From: CAZFHA01 sp964518595 | GTDB taxonomy: Bacteria; Bacillota; Clostridia; Saccharofermentanales; Saccharofermentanaceae | DNA: 64,000 nt | Direction of reading: 5' to 3' | Assembly (NCBI GenBank): GCA_964518595.1 | Contig: CAZFHA010000008.1 | Span: 1-64,000 of the forward strand | Shown: positions 7,851-16,476 of the stretch, one piece after another | Layout of the letters: the number at the start of each line of letters is the position of its first letter | How positions within the stretch are numbered: the first letter of the stretch is position 1 | The notes under the pieces: generated by a model | Seen by the model: the letters and a program-made list of their open reading frames with translations, nothing else | The model's database searches: none | Told to the model about the DNA's origin: nothing | Position numbers and translations under genes: made by a program

Positions 7851-8456
7851 TTAGATGGGAAGATCGAAACCAAAAGCAGGCAGCTCTCGGTAGAGCTGTC
7901 CCAGGGGTAAACCCATTATCGTGTAGTAGTCACCGATAATTTCGGATATGAGCAAAGCTCCTCGTCCTTGGATTCCGTAAGCCCCGGCTTTATCAAGACT
8001 TTCACCGCTTTCCACATAGTTACGGATGAGAGCGGGAGAAAGCGGGTAGAATTGCACCAGAGCTCGAGCGTGGAAAGAGACTCTTTTGTGGTGGCTTAAC
8101 AGGCTCACAGCGGTAATGACCTGATGCTTTTGGCCGGAGAGTAGCTCTAGCATACTTTCAGCTTCAGCCTGATTTCTTGGTTTGCCCAGAATTTTGACTT
8201 CTTTTGTACCTGAAGAGGCGGCTTCCCACGGTGGAATTACTACCACGGTGTCGGCACCAATAACCACGGCCTGAGGATGCTGGCGATGTATGGCGGCAGC
8301 TTTTTCTAAGCTTAATTTTTCTAAAGCTTGGGGCAAGGGTAAGTCCTTGGCAATAGTCTCTTCAATTTGGGGAGCTTTAATACTGAAGGGAAGGCCGGTA
8401 AGGGCTAAAAGCTCCTGACGGCGGGGGGATGCGCTGGCTAGAATGAGTTCAGGCAT
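7851..8456 (-). CDS. maf: Maf-family nucleotide pyrophosphatase
   Basis: A 201-residue Maf/YhdE-type enzyme, which hydrolyses non-canonical or modified nucleoside triphosphates (such as dTTP, UTP or m5UTP) to monophosphates. The N-terminal signature LILASASPRRQELL (residues 4-17) is diagnostic. VVIGADTVV (near 66) supplies the catalytic Asp, and LGKPRNQAEAESML (near 89) follows it. ESGESLDKAGAYGIQGRGALL (near 148) is the conserved C-terminal block. GGAGG lies 8 nt before the ATG. It is transcribed alone and convergently with the preceding gene. Confidence 0.93.
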   Translation of the reverse strand: MPELILASASPRRQELLALTGLPFSIKAPQIEETIAKDLPLPQALEKLSLEKAAAIHRQHPQAVVIGADTVVVIPPWEAASSGTKEVKILGKPRNQAEAESMLELLSGQKHQVITAVSLLSHHKRVSFHARALVQFYPLSPALIRNYVESGESLDKAGAYGIQGRGALLISEIIGDYYTIMGLPLGQLYRELPAFGFDLPI

Positions 8457-8530
8457 AGTCTACCTCCTTTATTTGTTTTTTACTATAACATAGACTTTTA
8501 TTTAAAAGGAGTAGAGCTTGGCTAGGGGGA

Positions 8531-8583
8531 TTGACAAGGCCTTGCTGCTGTACTATTGTATTAGTTAATTAATACAATAGTAC
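8531..8583 (+). promoter_or_regulatory. Promoter with overlapping palindromic operator for the second GntR/ABC operon
   Basis: TTGACA (8531-8536), a 17-nt spacer and TATTGT (8554-8559) form the promoter. A perfect 13-bp inverted repeat, GTACTATTGTATT (8550-8562) with its complement (8571-8583) around 8 nt, covers the -10 box and the start region. A dimeric repressor bound there would block transcription. The GntR gene immediately downstream is the obvious candidate. Confidence 0.82.
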
Positions 8584-8626
8584 AAATGATGTGAAACTGA
8601 GCATAAGAGTGGGAGATGGAATTAAG

Positions 8627-9013
8627 ATGGAAAGTGGTTTTCACGAAAATGCGCCGATATACTTACAGATTCTTCAGAAATTCTATTTGCGTATTGTAGG
8701 CGGTGAATGGCCGCCAGGGGCGCGAATTCAGAGTGTTAGAGAGTTGGCCTTAACCTTTCAGGTGAATCCCAATACTGTTCAAAAGGCGTTGGCAGAGCTG
8801 GAGCGTCAGGAGCTGGCCTATAGCGAGCGAACCAGTGGTCGTTTTGTAACTCAGGATGAACTACGTATCAAGGCGCTACGCGAGCAGTTAATACGTGAGC
8901 AGATTAAGGATTTTGTACATAAGATGAGGGAAATTAAATGTGAGGAGTCTACGTGGCTAAAATGGCTAATGGAAGAGACGAATCGGGGAGGCAAAAAAGA
9001 TGAGCTTAATTAA
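8627..9013 (+). CDS. GntR-family regulator, YtrA subfamily
   Basis: A 128-residue protein starting at the ATG at 8627, which has GGGAG about 11 nt upstream. The in-frame GTG at 8591 lies only 8 nt past the operator palindrome and has no ribosome binding site. The GntR winged helix is clear: NAPIYLQILQKFYLRIVGGEWPPG, then IQSVRELALTFQVNPNTVQKAL and RTSGRFV. The short C-terminus is of the YtrA type. It is the second such regulator in the window and precedes a second ATPase-permease pair, overlapping the ATPase start by 14 nt. Negative autoregulation through the upstream palindrome is inferred. Confidence 0.9.
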   Translation: MESGFHENAPIYLQILQKFYLRIVGGEWPPGARIQSVRELALTFQVNPNTVQKALAELERQELAYSERTSGRFVTQDELRIKALREQLIREQIKDFVHKMREIKCEESTWLKWLMEETNRGGKKDELN

Positions 9014-9704
9014 GATTAACAACTTAAACAAAAGCTATGGCAAGAAGATTGTTTTGCAGCAGATTGATTTAACTTTAGAGGGGGGACAGATCGTTGGGCT
9101 TTTAGGACCTAATGGTTGTGGTAAAAGTACCCTCCTCAAAATTTTGGCTGGCCTTATAAGCGACTATCAAGGTAATGTAATGATTGCCGGAGAAGAGCCG
9201 GGGATCACGAGTAAAAGTTTGGTCTCCTATCTTCCGGAGAAGACATATTTGAGTGGTTGGATGAAACCGAAAGATGCCTTCAATATTTTTAGCGATTTTT
9301 ATCAGGATTTTGATCGGGCTAAGGCGGAAGATATGCTAAGCCGTTTTCGTATCAATCAGAACCAGGCCATTAAGACCATGTCTAAAGGTATGCAAGAGAA
9401 GCTACAGCTTACCCTGGTGATGTCCAGAAATGCCAAGATTTATCTTTTGGATGAGCCAATGGGAGGGATTGATCCGGCTACTCGCAGCTCTATTTTAGAC
9501 ACTACTCTTAGGCACTACCAAGAAGATGCCATTATGATTTTTGCTACCCACCTTATTGCCGATGTGGAAGCTATATTTGATCGGGTCATTTTTCTGGGCG
9601 AGGGTAAGATAAAACTTGATGCGCCAGTAGATCAAATTCGTCAAGACTATGGCAAAAGCGTAGATGGAGTTTTTCGGGAGGTGTTTGCATGTTTGGGAAA
9701 TTGA
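9000..9704 (+). CDS. ABC transporter ATP-binding protein
   Basis: A 234-residue ABC ATPase. Walker A is GPNGCGKST (residues 36-44), the signature is the atypical MSKGMQEKL, and Walker B is IYLLDEPMGGIDP, with ATHL carrying the switch histidine. It overlaps both the regulator before it and the permease after it, so the three are translated together. Being linked to a YtrA-type regulator, it probably powers export or detoxification rather than nutrient uptake. The substrate is unknown. Confidence 0.9.
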   Translation: MSLIKINNLNKSYGKKIVLQQIDLTLEGGQIVGLLGPNGCGKSTLLKILAGLISDYQGNVMIAGEEPGITSKSLVSYLPEKTYLSGWMKPKDAFNIFSDFYQDFDRAKAEDMLSRFRINQNQAIKTMSKGMQEKLQLTLVMSRNAKIYLLDEPMGGIDPATRSSILDTTLRHYQEDAIMIFATHLIADVEAIFDRVIFLGEGKIKLDAPVDQIRQDYGKSVDGVFREVFACLGN

Positions 9705-10546
9705 TGAAACATGAATGGAGAGCCACGGCAAGGCAGATTATGCCGGTTTTTGTAGTAAATATTCTATTTGTGGTTCTTTTTGTTATAGCTCGTCTCATTA
9801 AGGTGCCCATTGTCAGCCAGGGATTATTTATTTTGCTGCCAATTATTATTTTTGCTCAAGTGGTTACTACCCTCATTCTTTTAGTAGTGCGCTACTATAA
9901 GAATCTATATGGGAGTGAAGGCTATTTAACCCACACATTACCGGTTAAGCCGCGGCTACTTTTGGCCTCTAAATTGCTTGTTTCTTTTATCTGGATGTGT
10001 CTAAGCTATATCCTCGCAGCGGCCAGTGTCTTTGTTTTTATATTCAAAGGCTTGCTGCAAGAAGGTGAGGAGATCAAACAACTAACAGAGATGGGTACCT
10101 GGTTTATCAAGTTCATCGGCTTTGAACAGAACCCTGGCTTGCTGGGATTAATTGTCTTTTGGGTCTTGATTTTTGGAATTCTGAACACTTTATTAAATCT
10201 TTACCTATCAATATCTTTAGGGAGTACACCGCTATTTGCTCCCTTAGGTGTGGGTGGTCCTATTATTGTCTACTTTATTCTCTCTGCAATTGGCCAGGTT
10301 TTATCAGTAGTTGCAGCGCTTTTGATACCGATTGGTATTTCTCCAGTTATGGAAGCAAATGGTGGTAGGCATTTTCAACTAATACTTAGCAGTGCTTTTG
10401 AGTTTATTGCAGTTATTACTACTCGTACGTACAGTGCCATGCCATCCTTTATACCTTTAGGGAGCTATATTATACTTCCTCTTGTGGCTGTAGTTTATTG
10501 CCTTATAACTGTCCAGATTATAAAAAAGAAGACAAATTTACGTTAA
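9689..10546 (+). CDS. ABC transporter membrane subunit
   Basis: A 285-residue polytopic membrane protein with about six hydrophobic helices. It begins with MFGKLMKHEWRATARQIMP, an ABC-2-like cytoplasmic entry helix. The stretch YYKNLYGSEGYLTHTLPV in the first cytoplasmic loop is a familiar pattern of Firmicute permeases linked to GntR-type ATPases. The ATG lies inside the end of the ATPase gene, and GGGAGG precedes it. The final residues are basic (KKKTNLR), placing the C-terminus in the cytoplasm. Confidence 0.8.
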   Translation: MFGKLMKHEWRATARQIMPVFVVNILFVVLFVIARLIKVPIVSQGLFILLPIIIFAQVVTTLILLVVRYYKNLYGSEGYLTHTLPVKPRLLLASKLLVSFIWMCLSYILAAASVFVFIFKGLLQEGEEIKQLTEMGTWFIKFIGFEQNPGLLGLIVFWVLIFGILNTLLNLYLSISLGSTPLFAPLGVGGPIIVYFILSAIGQVLSVVAALLIPIGISPVMEANGGRHFQLILSSAFEFIAVITTRTYSAMPSFIPLGSYIILPLVAVVYCLITVQIIKKKTNLR

Positions 10547-10550
10547 TTGA

Positions 10551-10580
10551 TTAACTCAAAAAGTAAAAGAGTACTATAAT
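10551..10580 (+). promoter_or_regulatory. Promoter of the MacAB-like operon
   Basis: TTAACT (10551-10556), an 18-nt spacer and a perfect TATAAT (10575-10580) lie 60 nt upstream of the adaptor gene. The -35 box is moderate. Confidence 0.5.
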
Positions 10581-10639
10581 AGATAGGGTATAAACAATAC
10601 CAAATAGATATAGCGTTTGACCTATAGATGGAGGAAAAA

Positions 10640-12208
10640 ATGGCCGACAAGAAGAAAAAGAGAAAATGGATTAAGTGGGTAATAATTTTAGTTGTGCTGG
10701 CAGCAATTGTGGGGTTCGTGGTGATTAGCGGACAAGCTTCGGCTGCAGCTATGGCTAGAATGGCACTGGCTGATTCATTGGTTCAGAGCAAAAAGGGAGA
10801 TATTTCGGTAGTTGTTCAGGCAGGTGGGTCTATTTCTTCTGCTGACAGCATAACAGAGCTAGCACCAGTGGGGGCGACCATTGATACTGTGACACTAAAA
10901 AATGGTGATCGAGTTGAAGCTGGTCAGACGGTCTTAACCTTAAAAAGTACGACTCTTTCCGATGAAATTACTAAGTTGCAGTCTGATTTACAGAGCCAAG
11001 ACAGCCAGCTGCGCATGATGGATAAATCAAAAAGTTCAAAGATTTCTGCTCCTGTTTCCGGTCGGGTTAAAGCAATTTATACAGCGGATGGTCAGAATGT
11101 CAATGCAGCTATGACGAATCACGGAGGACTTCTGCTTCTCTCAATTGACGATGTAATGGCAGTAAGTTTTACTCCCAGCCAAGAAATCCATGCCGGTGAT
11201 GCCGTGCGTCTGCGAATTGGGGAACAAGAAATAGAGTCTACCATTGCAGATTTTTCTAATAACACAGCACTGGTACTTTTTCCTGATAATAGTTATGAGC
11301 TAGGCCAGATGGTGACGGTGATGAATGGTGCAGGTGAAGGTATAGGCGAAGGGCCACTTCAGGTAAATAACCCTTTCTATCTTTCTGCTACAGCCGGTGT
11401 GGTAAAGACCATTCGGGTGGCTCTAGGGGATCAGGTCTCAACAGGTGATACACTGGTTGAACTTACAGACTCTGTCTACTCAGAAGAGTACCGTCAACTA
11501 CTCCAAAACCGTCAAAGAACCTTGGAAAATCTTCAAGATAAGCAGGAGGCTCAAGAGAGCTTAGAGATAAAGGCAGACAGAACCGGTATTATCACTGAGC
11601 TTACTTTGGTTGAAGGTGCTTCGGTTATGGAAGGCAGTCCATTATTTAGCGTTGGCAGTGACGAGGCTTTTGAGTTGACTGTTGCTGTTGATGAACTTGA
11701 TGTTGCGCGTGTTGAAGTCGGTCAAGCGGTTAGCATTGCGGTAGATGCTGTAGCAGATACTACCTATACCGGTAAAGTTACCAGAATTTCTGGAGCCGGA
11801 GATTTTGCTTCCGGAGTAACTAGCTTTGATGTGACAGTATCTTTGGACAAAGCAGATAAGCTACGCACGGGTATGAGTGCCCGGGCTGATATTCAAGTCG
11901 CCAATGCAACGGATGTAGTTTTGATTCCGGCAGGGGCGCTTAAGACTGTTGACGGAGAAAAGTATGTCGTTATCATGCCGGCGCCGGAGTCTGCTGATTT
12001 ATTGACTACGGAAGGTGTTGAAACAAAGGTTAAAGTTGGCTTGAACGACGGTGCCTATGTTGAAATTCTTGAAGGGCTGGAAGAAGGACAGTATGTGAAA
12101 GACTTCACAGTGAGAGCTGATTCCCTGCAAGTATTCGGAATGAGAGGTGGCGGTGCTTCTGGAGGAAACAGCGCTAATAACAATAGTAATGCAGGGGCGG
12201 CATCATGA
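10640..12208 (+). CDS. Efflux adaptor (MacA/HlyD-like membrane fusion protein)
   Basis: A 522-residue protein. The ATG at 10640 is chosen because GGAGG (10630-10634) lies just before it; an ATG at 10628 would overlap that site. A Lys/Arg-rich N-terminus and one transmembrane helix (about residues 12-32) are followed by a biotinyl-lipoyl-like half (APVGATIDTVTLKNGDRVEAGQTVLTL), a coiled-coil hairpin and a second lipoyl half (IKADRTGIITELTLVEG). A beta-barrel domain and a C-terminal Gly/Asn/Ser-rich tail complete it. It should bridge the MacB-like permease across the wall space. In a Gram-positive there is no TolC partner. It overlaps the ATPase start by 4 nt. Confidence 0.87.
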   Translation: MADKKKKRKWIKWVIILVVLAAIVGFVVISGQASAAAMARMALADSLVQSKKGDISVVVQAGGSISSADSITELAPVGATIDTVTLKNGDRVEAGQTVLTLKSTTLSDEITKLQSDLQSQDSQLRMMDKSKSSKISAPVSGRVKAIYTADGQNVNAAMTNHGGLLLLSIDDVMAVSFTPSQEIHAGDAVRLRIGEQEIESTIADFSNNTALVLFPDNSYELGQMVTVMNGAGEGIGEGPLQVNNPFYLSATAGVVKTIRVALGDQVSTGDTLVELTDSVYSEEYRQLLQNRQRTLENLQDKQEAQESLEIKADRTGIITELTLVEGASVMEGSPLFSVGSDEAFELTVAVDELDVARVEVGQAVSIAVDAVADTTYTGKVTRISGAGDFASGVTSFDVTVSLDKADKLRTGMSARADIQVANATDVVLIPAGALKTVDGEKYVVIMPAPESADLLTTEGVETKVKVGLNDGAYVEILEGLEEGQYVKDFTVRADSLQVFGMRGGGASGGNSANNNSNAGAAS

Positions 12209-12900
12209 TAGATTTACGAGATATACGAAAGACCTATCAGCTGGGCGATGAAACGGTGCATGCCGTGGATGGACTGTCTCTGCTGATAGAAGAGAAGGAG
12301 TTTGTCGCTATTATTGGTCAATCGGGAAGTGGTAAGTCTACTTTGATGAACATCATCGGTTGTCTTGATACGGCAGATGAGGGGCAGTACTTCATTCATG
12401 ATGTGGATATTACCTCCTATTCCTCACAACAGATGGCTACCTTGCGGAATAAAGAAATTGGCTTTATTTTTCAACAATTTAATTTGCTTCAAAAATTGAC
12501 CGCCCTTGAAAATGTAGAATTACCACTGATTTATCAGGGCGTAGGGGCTAGGGAACGTCACGAAAGGGCTAGGGAAGCTTTGACACGAGTGGGTCTTGAA
12601 GCACGTATGCGTCATCGCCCGAATCAATTGTCTGGAGGACAACAACAGCGGGTAGCCGTGGCACGTGCCTTAGTGACAAAACCCTCGCTAATTTTGGCTG
12701 ATGAACCAACGGGTAATTTGGACTCAAAATCAAGCCGTGATATTTTAGCTCTTCTGCACGAACTTCATGAGGCAGGCAATACAATTCTTCTGATTACTCA
12801 TGATGACAAGATTGCCTCAGAAGCGGAACGACGGGTACGAATCATTGACGGTAAAATTGTCTCCGATAGCAAGCTGCACCCAGAGGAGGAGAAAGCGTGA
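12205..12900 (+). CDS. MacB-type ABC transporter ATPase
   Basis: A 231-residue ATPase of the LolD/MacB/FtsE class. Walker A is GQSGSGKST (residues 39-47). The Q-loop region FIFQQFNLLQKLTALENVELPL is typical of this class. The signature is LSGGQQQRVAVARAL, Walker B is LILADEPTGNLDS, and the H-loop is LLITHD. It is encoded between the adaptor and the FtsX-like permease with 4-nt overlaps on both sides. MacB-type machines transmit force to extracytoplasmic domains rather than moving substrate through the membrane. Antimicrobial peptides are a common target; no specific one is shown. Confidence 0.93.
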   Translation: MIDLRDIRKTYQLGDETVHAVDGLSLLIEEKEFVAIIGQSGSGKSTLMNIIGCLDTADEGQYFIHDVDITSYSSQQMATLRNKEIGFIFQQFNLLQKLTALENVELPLIYQGVGARERHERAREALTRVGLEARMRHRPNQLSGGQQQRVAVARALVTKPSLILADEPTGNLDSKSSRDILALLHELHEAGNTILLITHDDKIASEAERRVRIIDGKIVSDSKLHPEEEKA

Positions 12901-14081
12901 AATTTACACAGGCAATAAAAATGGCATTTTCTGCCATTCTTAGTAACAAGATGCGTTCCTTTCTGACAATGTTGGGTATTATCATTGGTGTGCTTTCAGT
13001 TACCTTACTGGTTTCGATTGTACAAGGTGCTACAGACTCTGTCACATCAGAACTGGAATCCTTAGGCGGCAATAAGTTAATGGTAACCGTAACCAGTCCT
13101 AGAGACAGCTTTATCACCAGGTCGGATTTACAAAACTTAGAGAATCGGAATGGCGTTTCTTTGATTGCGCCATATATTAATGGAAAAGGCAGTGCCCGGG
13201 CTGAAGGCAGGGATTCCTCTGCCACAATCATAGGCGTAACCGGTAACTACCAAACGGTTTCCGGCGCTAACGTGGCTAGTGGACGTTTTATTACTGATAC
13301 CGATGATAGTAATCGTTTTAATGTAGCTGTGATTGGTGTTACTATTGCCCAGGACCTCTTCGGTACCACAGAAGTATTAGGCAACCGTTTTACTATGCTG
13401 GGGCGTTCTTTTGAAGTGGTAGGCGTACTGGATGAAGATGGTGTGAACTCTATGACCTCAAGGGACTCTAATGTTTACATTCCCTTTGAAACCGCAGCTC
13501 GTCTTTTAGGTCAAACCACCATTAGAACCTTTGATGTAAGTACTGCTTCGGTGGAGTCGGTGGATCAAGCGCGGACGGCGGTTGAGGCTTTCTTAGCCCA
13601 GAAGATCAAAGTAGTCGAAGATGGTAGTGATGAAAAGGGTTATACTATTTTTAACATGGGCGATATCCTCAGTGCTTTTGATAGCGTTATGTCTACCATG
13701 TCCCTCTTACTCGGTGGTATAGCCAGTATCTCACTTATTGTCGGTGGTATTGGAATTATGAATATTATGTTGGTTTCCGTGACGGAGCGAACCAGAGAAA
13801 TCGGTATTCGTAAGGCTATTGGTGCTAAGCATGGTGATATTTTGAGCCAGTTTTTGATTGAGGCTATTGTAATCTCCATTACTGGTGGTATTGTCGGAAT
13901 GATTTTGGGGGCGATCTTGCTCCAACTTCTCAGTGGAGTCATGCAAATGCCCTTGCAACTATCCTTGCCGGTATCCGCAGTGGCTCTAGGGTTCTCCTTG
14001 GTGATAGGTGTGGTCTTTGGTATCTATCCGGCGAATAAAGCCGCTAAACTACGACCTATTGATGCCTTGCGTTATGAATAA
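12897..14081 (+). CDS. MacB-type ABC transporter permease (FtsX-like)
   Basis: A 394-residue permease with the MacB layout. One N-terminal transmembrane helix follows KMRSFLTMLGIIIGVLSVTLLVSI (residues 18-41, split here only by description). An extracytoplasmic domain of about 200 residues follows, with GNKLMVTV, VASGRFIT and VAVIG motifs. The FtsX domain with three helices is at the C-terminus (about 265-385). It includes VGGIGIMNIMLVSVTERTRE and IGIRKAIGAK, the conserved coupling region, and the ending KAAKLRPIDALRYE is typical. It forms a complete MacAB-like exporter with the two genes before it. Confidence 0.92.
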   Translation: MKFTQAIKMAFSAILSNKMRSFLTMLGIIIGVLSVTLLVSIVQGATDSVTSELESLGGNKLMVTVTSPRDSFITRSDLQNLENRNGVSLIAPYINGKGSARAEGRDSSATIIGVTGNYQTVSGANVASGRFITDTDDSNRFNVAVIGVTIAQDLFGTTEVLGNRFTMLGRSFEVVGVLDEDGVNSMTSRDSNVYIPFETAARLLGQTTIRTFDVSTASVESVDQARTAVEAFLAQKIKVVEDGSDEKGYTIFNMGDILSAFDSVMSTMSLLLGGIASISLIVGGIGIMNIMLVSVTERTREIGIRKAIGAKHGDILSQFLIEAIVISITGGIVGMILGAILLQLLSGVMQMPLQLSLPVSAVALGFSLVIGVVFGIYPANKAAKLRPIDALRYE

Positions 14082-14095
14082 AGGAGTGTGATAGT

Positions 14096-15457
14096 TTGGC
14101 TGAAACTATCAAAATTGATATGCATCAGATTCCTGCCTATGTGCGGACTTGTCTTGCTCGTCTTATAGATGGCGGGTATGAGGCGCATTTGGTGGGAGGG
14201 GCTGTGCGCGATGTTCTTTTAGGCGCAAGACCCTGGGACTTTGATGTAGCTACTAATGCTTGGCCGGAGGAAGTGGCGACACTTTTCTCCGGCTTTAGCC
14301 TTTTGCCCACAGGACTAGCTCATGGAACACAAACGCTACTGATAGAGGGGCATCATATTGAGATAACCACCTATCGGATAGATGGAACTTATAGTGACAG
14401 TCGTCGACCGGATACTGTATTTTTCAGCCGGAATTTAAGAGAAGATGTATTACGGCGGGATTTTACCATTAATGCTTTAGCCATTGATGCTGACGGGGTA
14501 GTCGTGGATTATGTGGGTGGCTATGATGATGTAAAAAAGAAATTGATTCGGGCTGTAGGACAGCCGGAATTGCGCTTTAAGGAAGATGCGCTGCGAATTT
14601 TACGGGCACTGCGCTTCGCCTCGACTTTGGGTTTTTCCATTGAGGAGGAGACAAGCGCACACTTGTTTTTGGATCAAAAATTACTGGACAAAGTATCCCC
14701 TGAACGAATTAGCCAGGAGTTTTCTCGTTTGCTCTTGGGTGATGAAGTAGGGGCGATTCTACGCCAGTATTGGGCAGTGATCGCTGAGTTTATTCCCGAA
14801 ATTTTGCCGATGGTGGGCTTTGAGCAACACAGCCCTTATCATAGCTATGATGTCTGGGAGCACACCGTGAGAGTAGTTTCAGCAGTGCCCAAGAGATTGT
14901 CGCTGCGCTTAGCGGCTCTTTTTCATGACCTGGGCAAACCTTTGGCTTACACCAGAGATGATGAAGGGGTAGGGCACTTTTTTGGACATCAAAGAATTAG
15001 TTTGCGGCTGACCCAGGCCGTTCTACCGCGTTTAAAGTTAAAAAAACAGTTAGTGGAGCAGGTGGAAAAGTTAGTTCTTTGGCATGATATACCACTTCTG
15101 CCTACGCGAAAAATTGTTCTGCGGCGGCTTAAGGATTTTGGTGTAGACTTTTTGGGAGATTTAGTTTTGCTTAAGCGAGCGGATACTTTGGCGCAGTCGG
15201 AAAAAGCCCAGCCTCGTTTAAAGGAACTGGAGGAATTTTCTACTTTGCTGGAGCAGATTTTAAAAGAAGAGCCCTGTTTTCAAATTAAGGATTTGGCCAT
15301 TGATGGGAGAGATCTGCTATCCTTGGGAATAGCGCCGGGCCCGCAAATCGGTCAGCTCTTACAGCAGCTGCTTATGGCCGTGGTGGAGGAAGAAGTGGAG
15401 AATCAGCCTGAAGCCCTGGTGGCCTGGGTAAAGGAAAAGGGCGAATTTGTATTATAG
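14096..15457 (+). CDS. cca: CCA-adding enzyme (tRNA nucleotidyltransferase, HD-domain type)
   Basis: A 453-residue tRNA nucleotidyltransferase, which adds or repairs the 3' CCA of tRNAs. The N-terminal catalytic motif is AHLVGGAVRDVLLG...WDFDVAT (residues 28-50), with the DxD metal-binding pair. RRDFTINALAID (near 121) and the RNA-interacting block EDALRILRALRFASTLGF (near 165) follow. A phosphohydrolase-like HD motif (LFHDLGKP, near 280) sits in the C-terminal half. A TTG start is used; AAGGAG lies 10 nt upstream and no better start exists. It begins 14 nt after the permease gene and may share its transcript without a functional link. Confidence 0.93.
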   Translation: MAETIKIDMHQIPAYVRTCLARLIDGGYEAHLVGGAVRDVLLGARPWDFDVATNAWPEEVATLFSGFSLLPTGLAHGTQTLLIEGHHIEITTYRIDGTYSDSRRPDTVFFSRNLREDVLRRDFTINALAIDADGVVVDYVGGYDDVKKKLIRAVGQPELRFKEDALRILRALRFASTLGFSIEEETSAHLFLDQKLLDKVSPERISQEFSRLLLGDEVGAILRQYWAVIAEFIPEILPMVGFEQHSPYHSYDVWEHTVRVVSAVPKRLSLRLAALFHDLGKPLAYTRDDEGVGHFFGHQRISLRLTQAVLPRLKLKKQLVEQVEKLVLWHDIPLLPTRKIVLRRLKDFGVDFLGDLVLLKRADTLAQSEKAQPRLKELEEFSTLLEQILKEEPCFQIKDLAIDGRDLLSLGIAPGPQIGQLLQQLLMAVVEEEVENQPEALVAWVKEKGEFVL

Positions 15458-15489
15458 ATAAGGCCGTAGTTGACTCGATTATTATAAGT

Positions 15490-15594
15490 GAAAGTCCTCG
15501 CCTAATGCACTATTAGGGGCGAAGGTAGAGATATGATAAAATAAATCAGCCTATAATTTTAGAGGGCTGATTTTTTTTTTGGAGGTTTTGCGTC
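15490..15594 (+). promoter_or_regulatory. Leader upstream of metF with a strong terminator hairpin
   Basis: CGCCTAAT/ATTAGGGGCG (about 15500-15522) can form a first hairpin. AAATCAGCC (15543-15551) and GGCTGATTT (15565-15573) then form a 9-bp stem followed by a run of T. The T run ends directly at the GGAGG ribosome binding site of metF (15581-15585). The hairpin may simply terminate the cca transcript. Because it lies against the metF ribosome binding site, with no clear promoter after it, control of metF by attenuation is possible. I do not see the core sequence of a SAM or THF riboswitch. Confidence 0.55.
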
Positions 15595-16476
15595 GTGAAG
15601 ATTACAGATAGATTGAATGGGCATGGGGTGAGTTTTTCCTTTGAGGTATTTCCCCCGAAAACAAAGGCGGGCTATGAAAGTGTAGATCAGGCGGTGCGGG
15701 CGCTGGAAAAGCTTCAGCCCGACTATATTTCGGTTACCTATGGAGCTGGTGGCGGCACTTCAGAGAATACTGTGCGAATTGCTTCGGAAATTCAAGAACG
15801 TTCGGGGATTGTTGCTTTGCCTCACTTAAGTTGTGTTTCTTCCCGGCGTGAAGAGATAGTAGCTTTGCTTAGTGAGATGAGAGCTAAGGGACTGCAGAAT
15901 GTTTTGGCGCTTCGGGGTGATATACCTGACGGTGCCAGTGACTTGCCTCAAGATTATGCCTTAGCGGCAGAGCTTGTTTCGGAGATTAAGCATCAGGGAG
16001 AGTTTTGCATTGGAGCGGCTTGCTATCCGGAGGGTCACATTGAAGCGGTGAATAAAGATCAAGATATGATTTTTCTAAAAGAAAAAGTTGATCATGGTGT
16101 GGACTTTTTGATTAGTCAAATGTTCTTTGATAATCAAGTGCTTTATAGCTTCCTTTACCGTGCCTACCGCAATCAGATAAATGTACCGGTTATTGCTGGA
16201 GTGATGCCGGTAACCTCACCTAAGCTGATTGAGCGCATTTGTAAGCTCTCTGGCACCTCTCTGACCCCCAGATTTAAAGTTATTTTAGACAAGTGGGGTC
16301 ATGATCCGGAGTCCATGACGAAAGCCGGGATTATCTATGCTACAGAGCAAATTATCGATTTGGTAGCTAATGGCGTTACCGGGATTCATCTGTATACGAT
16401 GAATAAGCCGGAGATCGCTGCTGAAATCATGGCGAATCTGGGAAGCCTGCTTGGGCGCTCTCCGAAAGAGGCATAG
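15595..16476 (+). CDS. metF: 5,10-methylenetetrahydrofolate reductase
   Basis: A 293-residue flavoenzyme reducing methylene-THF to methyl-THF, used for methionine synthesis or one-carbon metabolism. The N-terminus FSFEVFPPKTKAGYESV (residues 14-30) carries the catalytic Glu. SVTYGAGGGTSENTV (near 47), HLSCV and NVLALRGDIP (near 102) contact folate and FAD. AACYPEGH (near 142) and FLISQMFFDN (near 165) complete the TIM-barrel fold. Size matches the E. coli-type subunit. A GTG start follows GGAGG by 9 nt. Its last 50 nt overlap the convergent double-ATPase gene on the other strand. Confidence 0.95.
   Translation: MKITDRLNGHGVSFSFEVFPPKTKAGYESVDQAVRALEKLQPDYISVTYGAGGGTSENTVRIASEIQERSGIVALPHLSCVSSRREEIVALLSEMRAKGLQNVLALRGDIPDGASDLPQDYALAAELVSEIKHQGEFCIGAACYPEGHIEAVNKDQDMIFLKEKVDHGVDFLISQMFFDNQVLYSFLYRAYRNQINVPVIAGVMPVTSPKLIERICKLSGTSLTPRFKVILDKWGHDPESMTKAGIIYATEQIIDLVANGVTGIHLYTMNKPEIAAEIMANLGSLLGRSPKEA

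Noticed and set aside
15458..15594. SAM or tetrahydrofolate riboswitch before metF
   Set aside because: Neither the SAM-I core nor the THF aptamer sequence is visible; only two simple hairpins are present.
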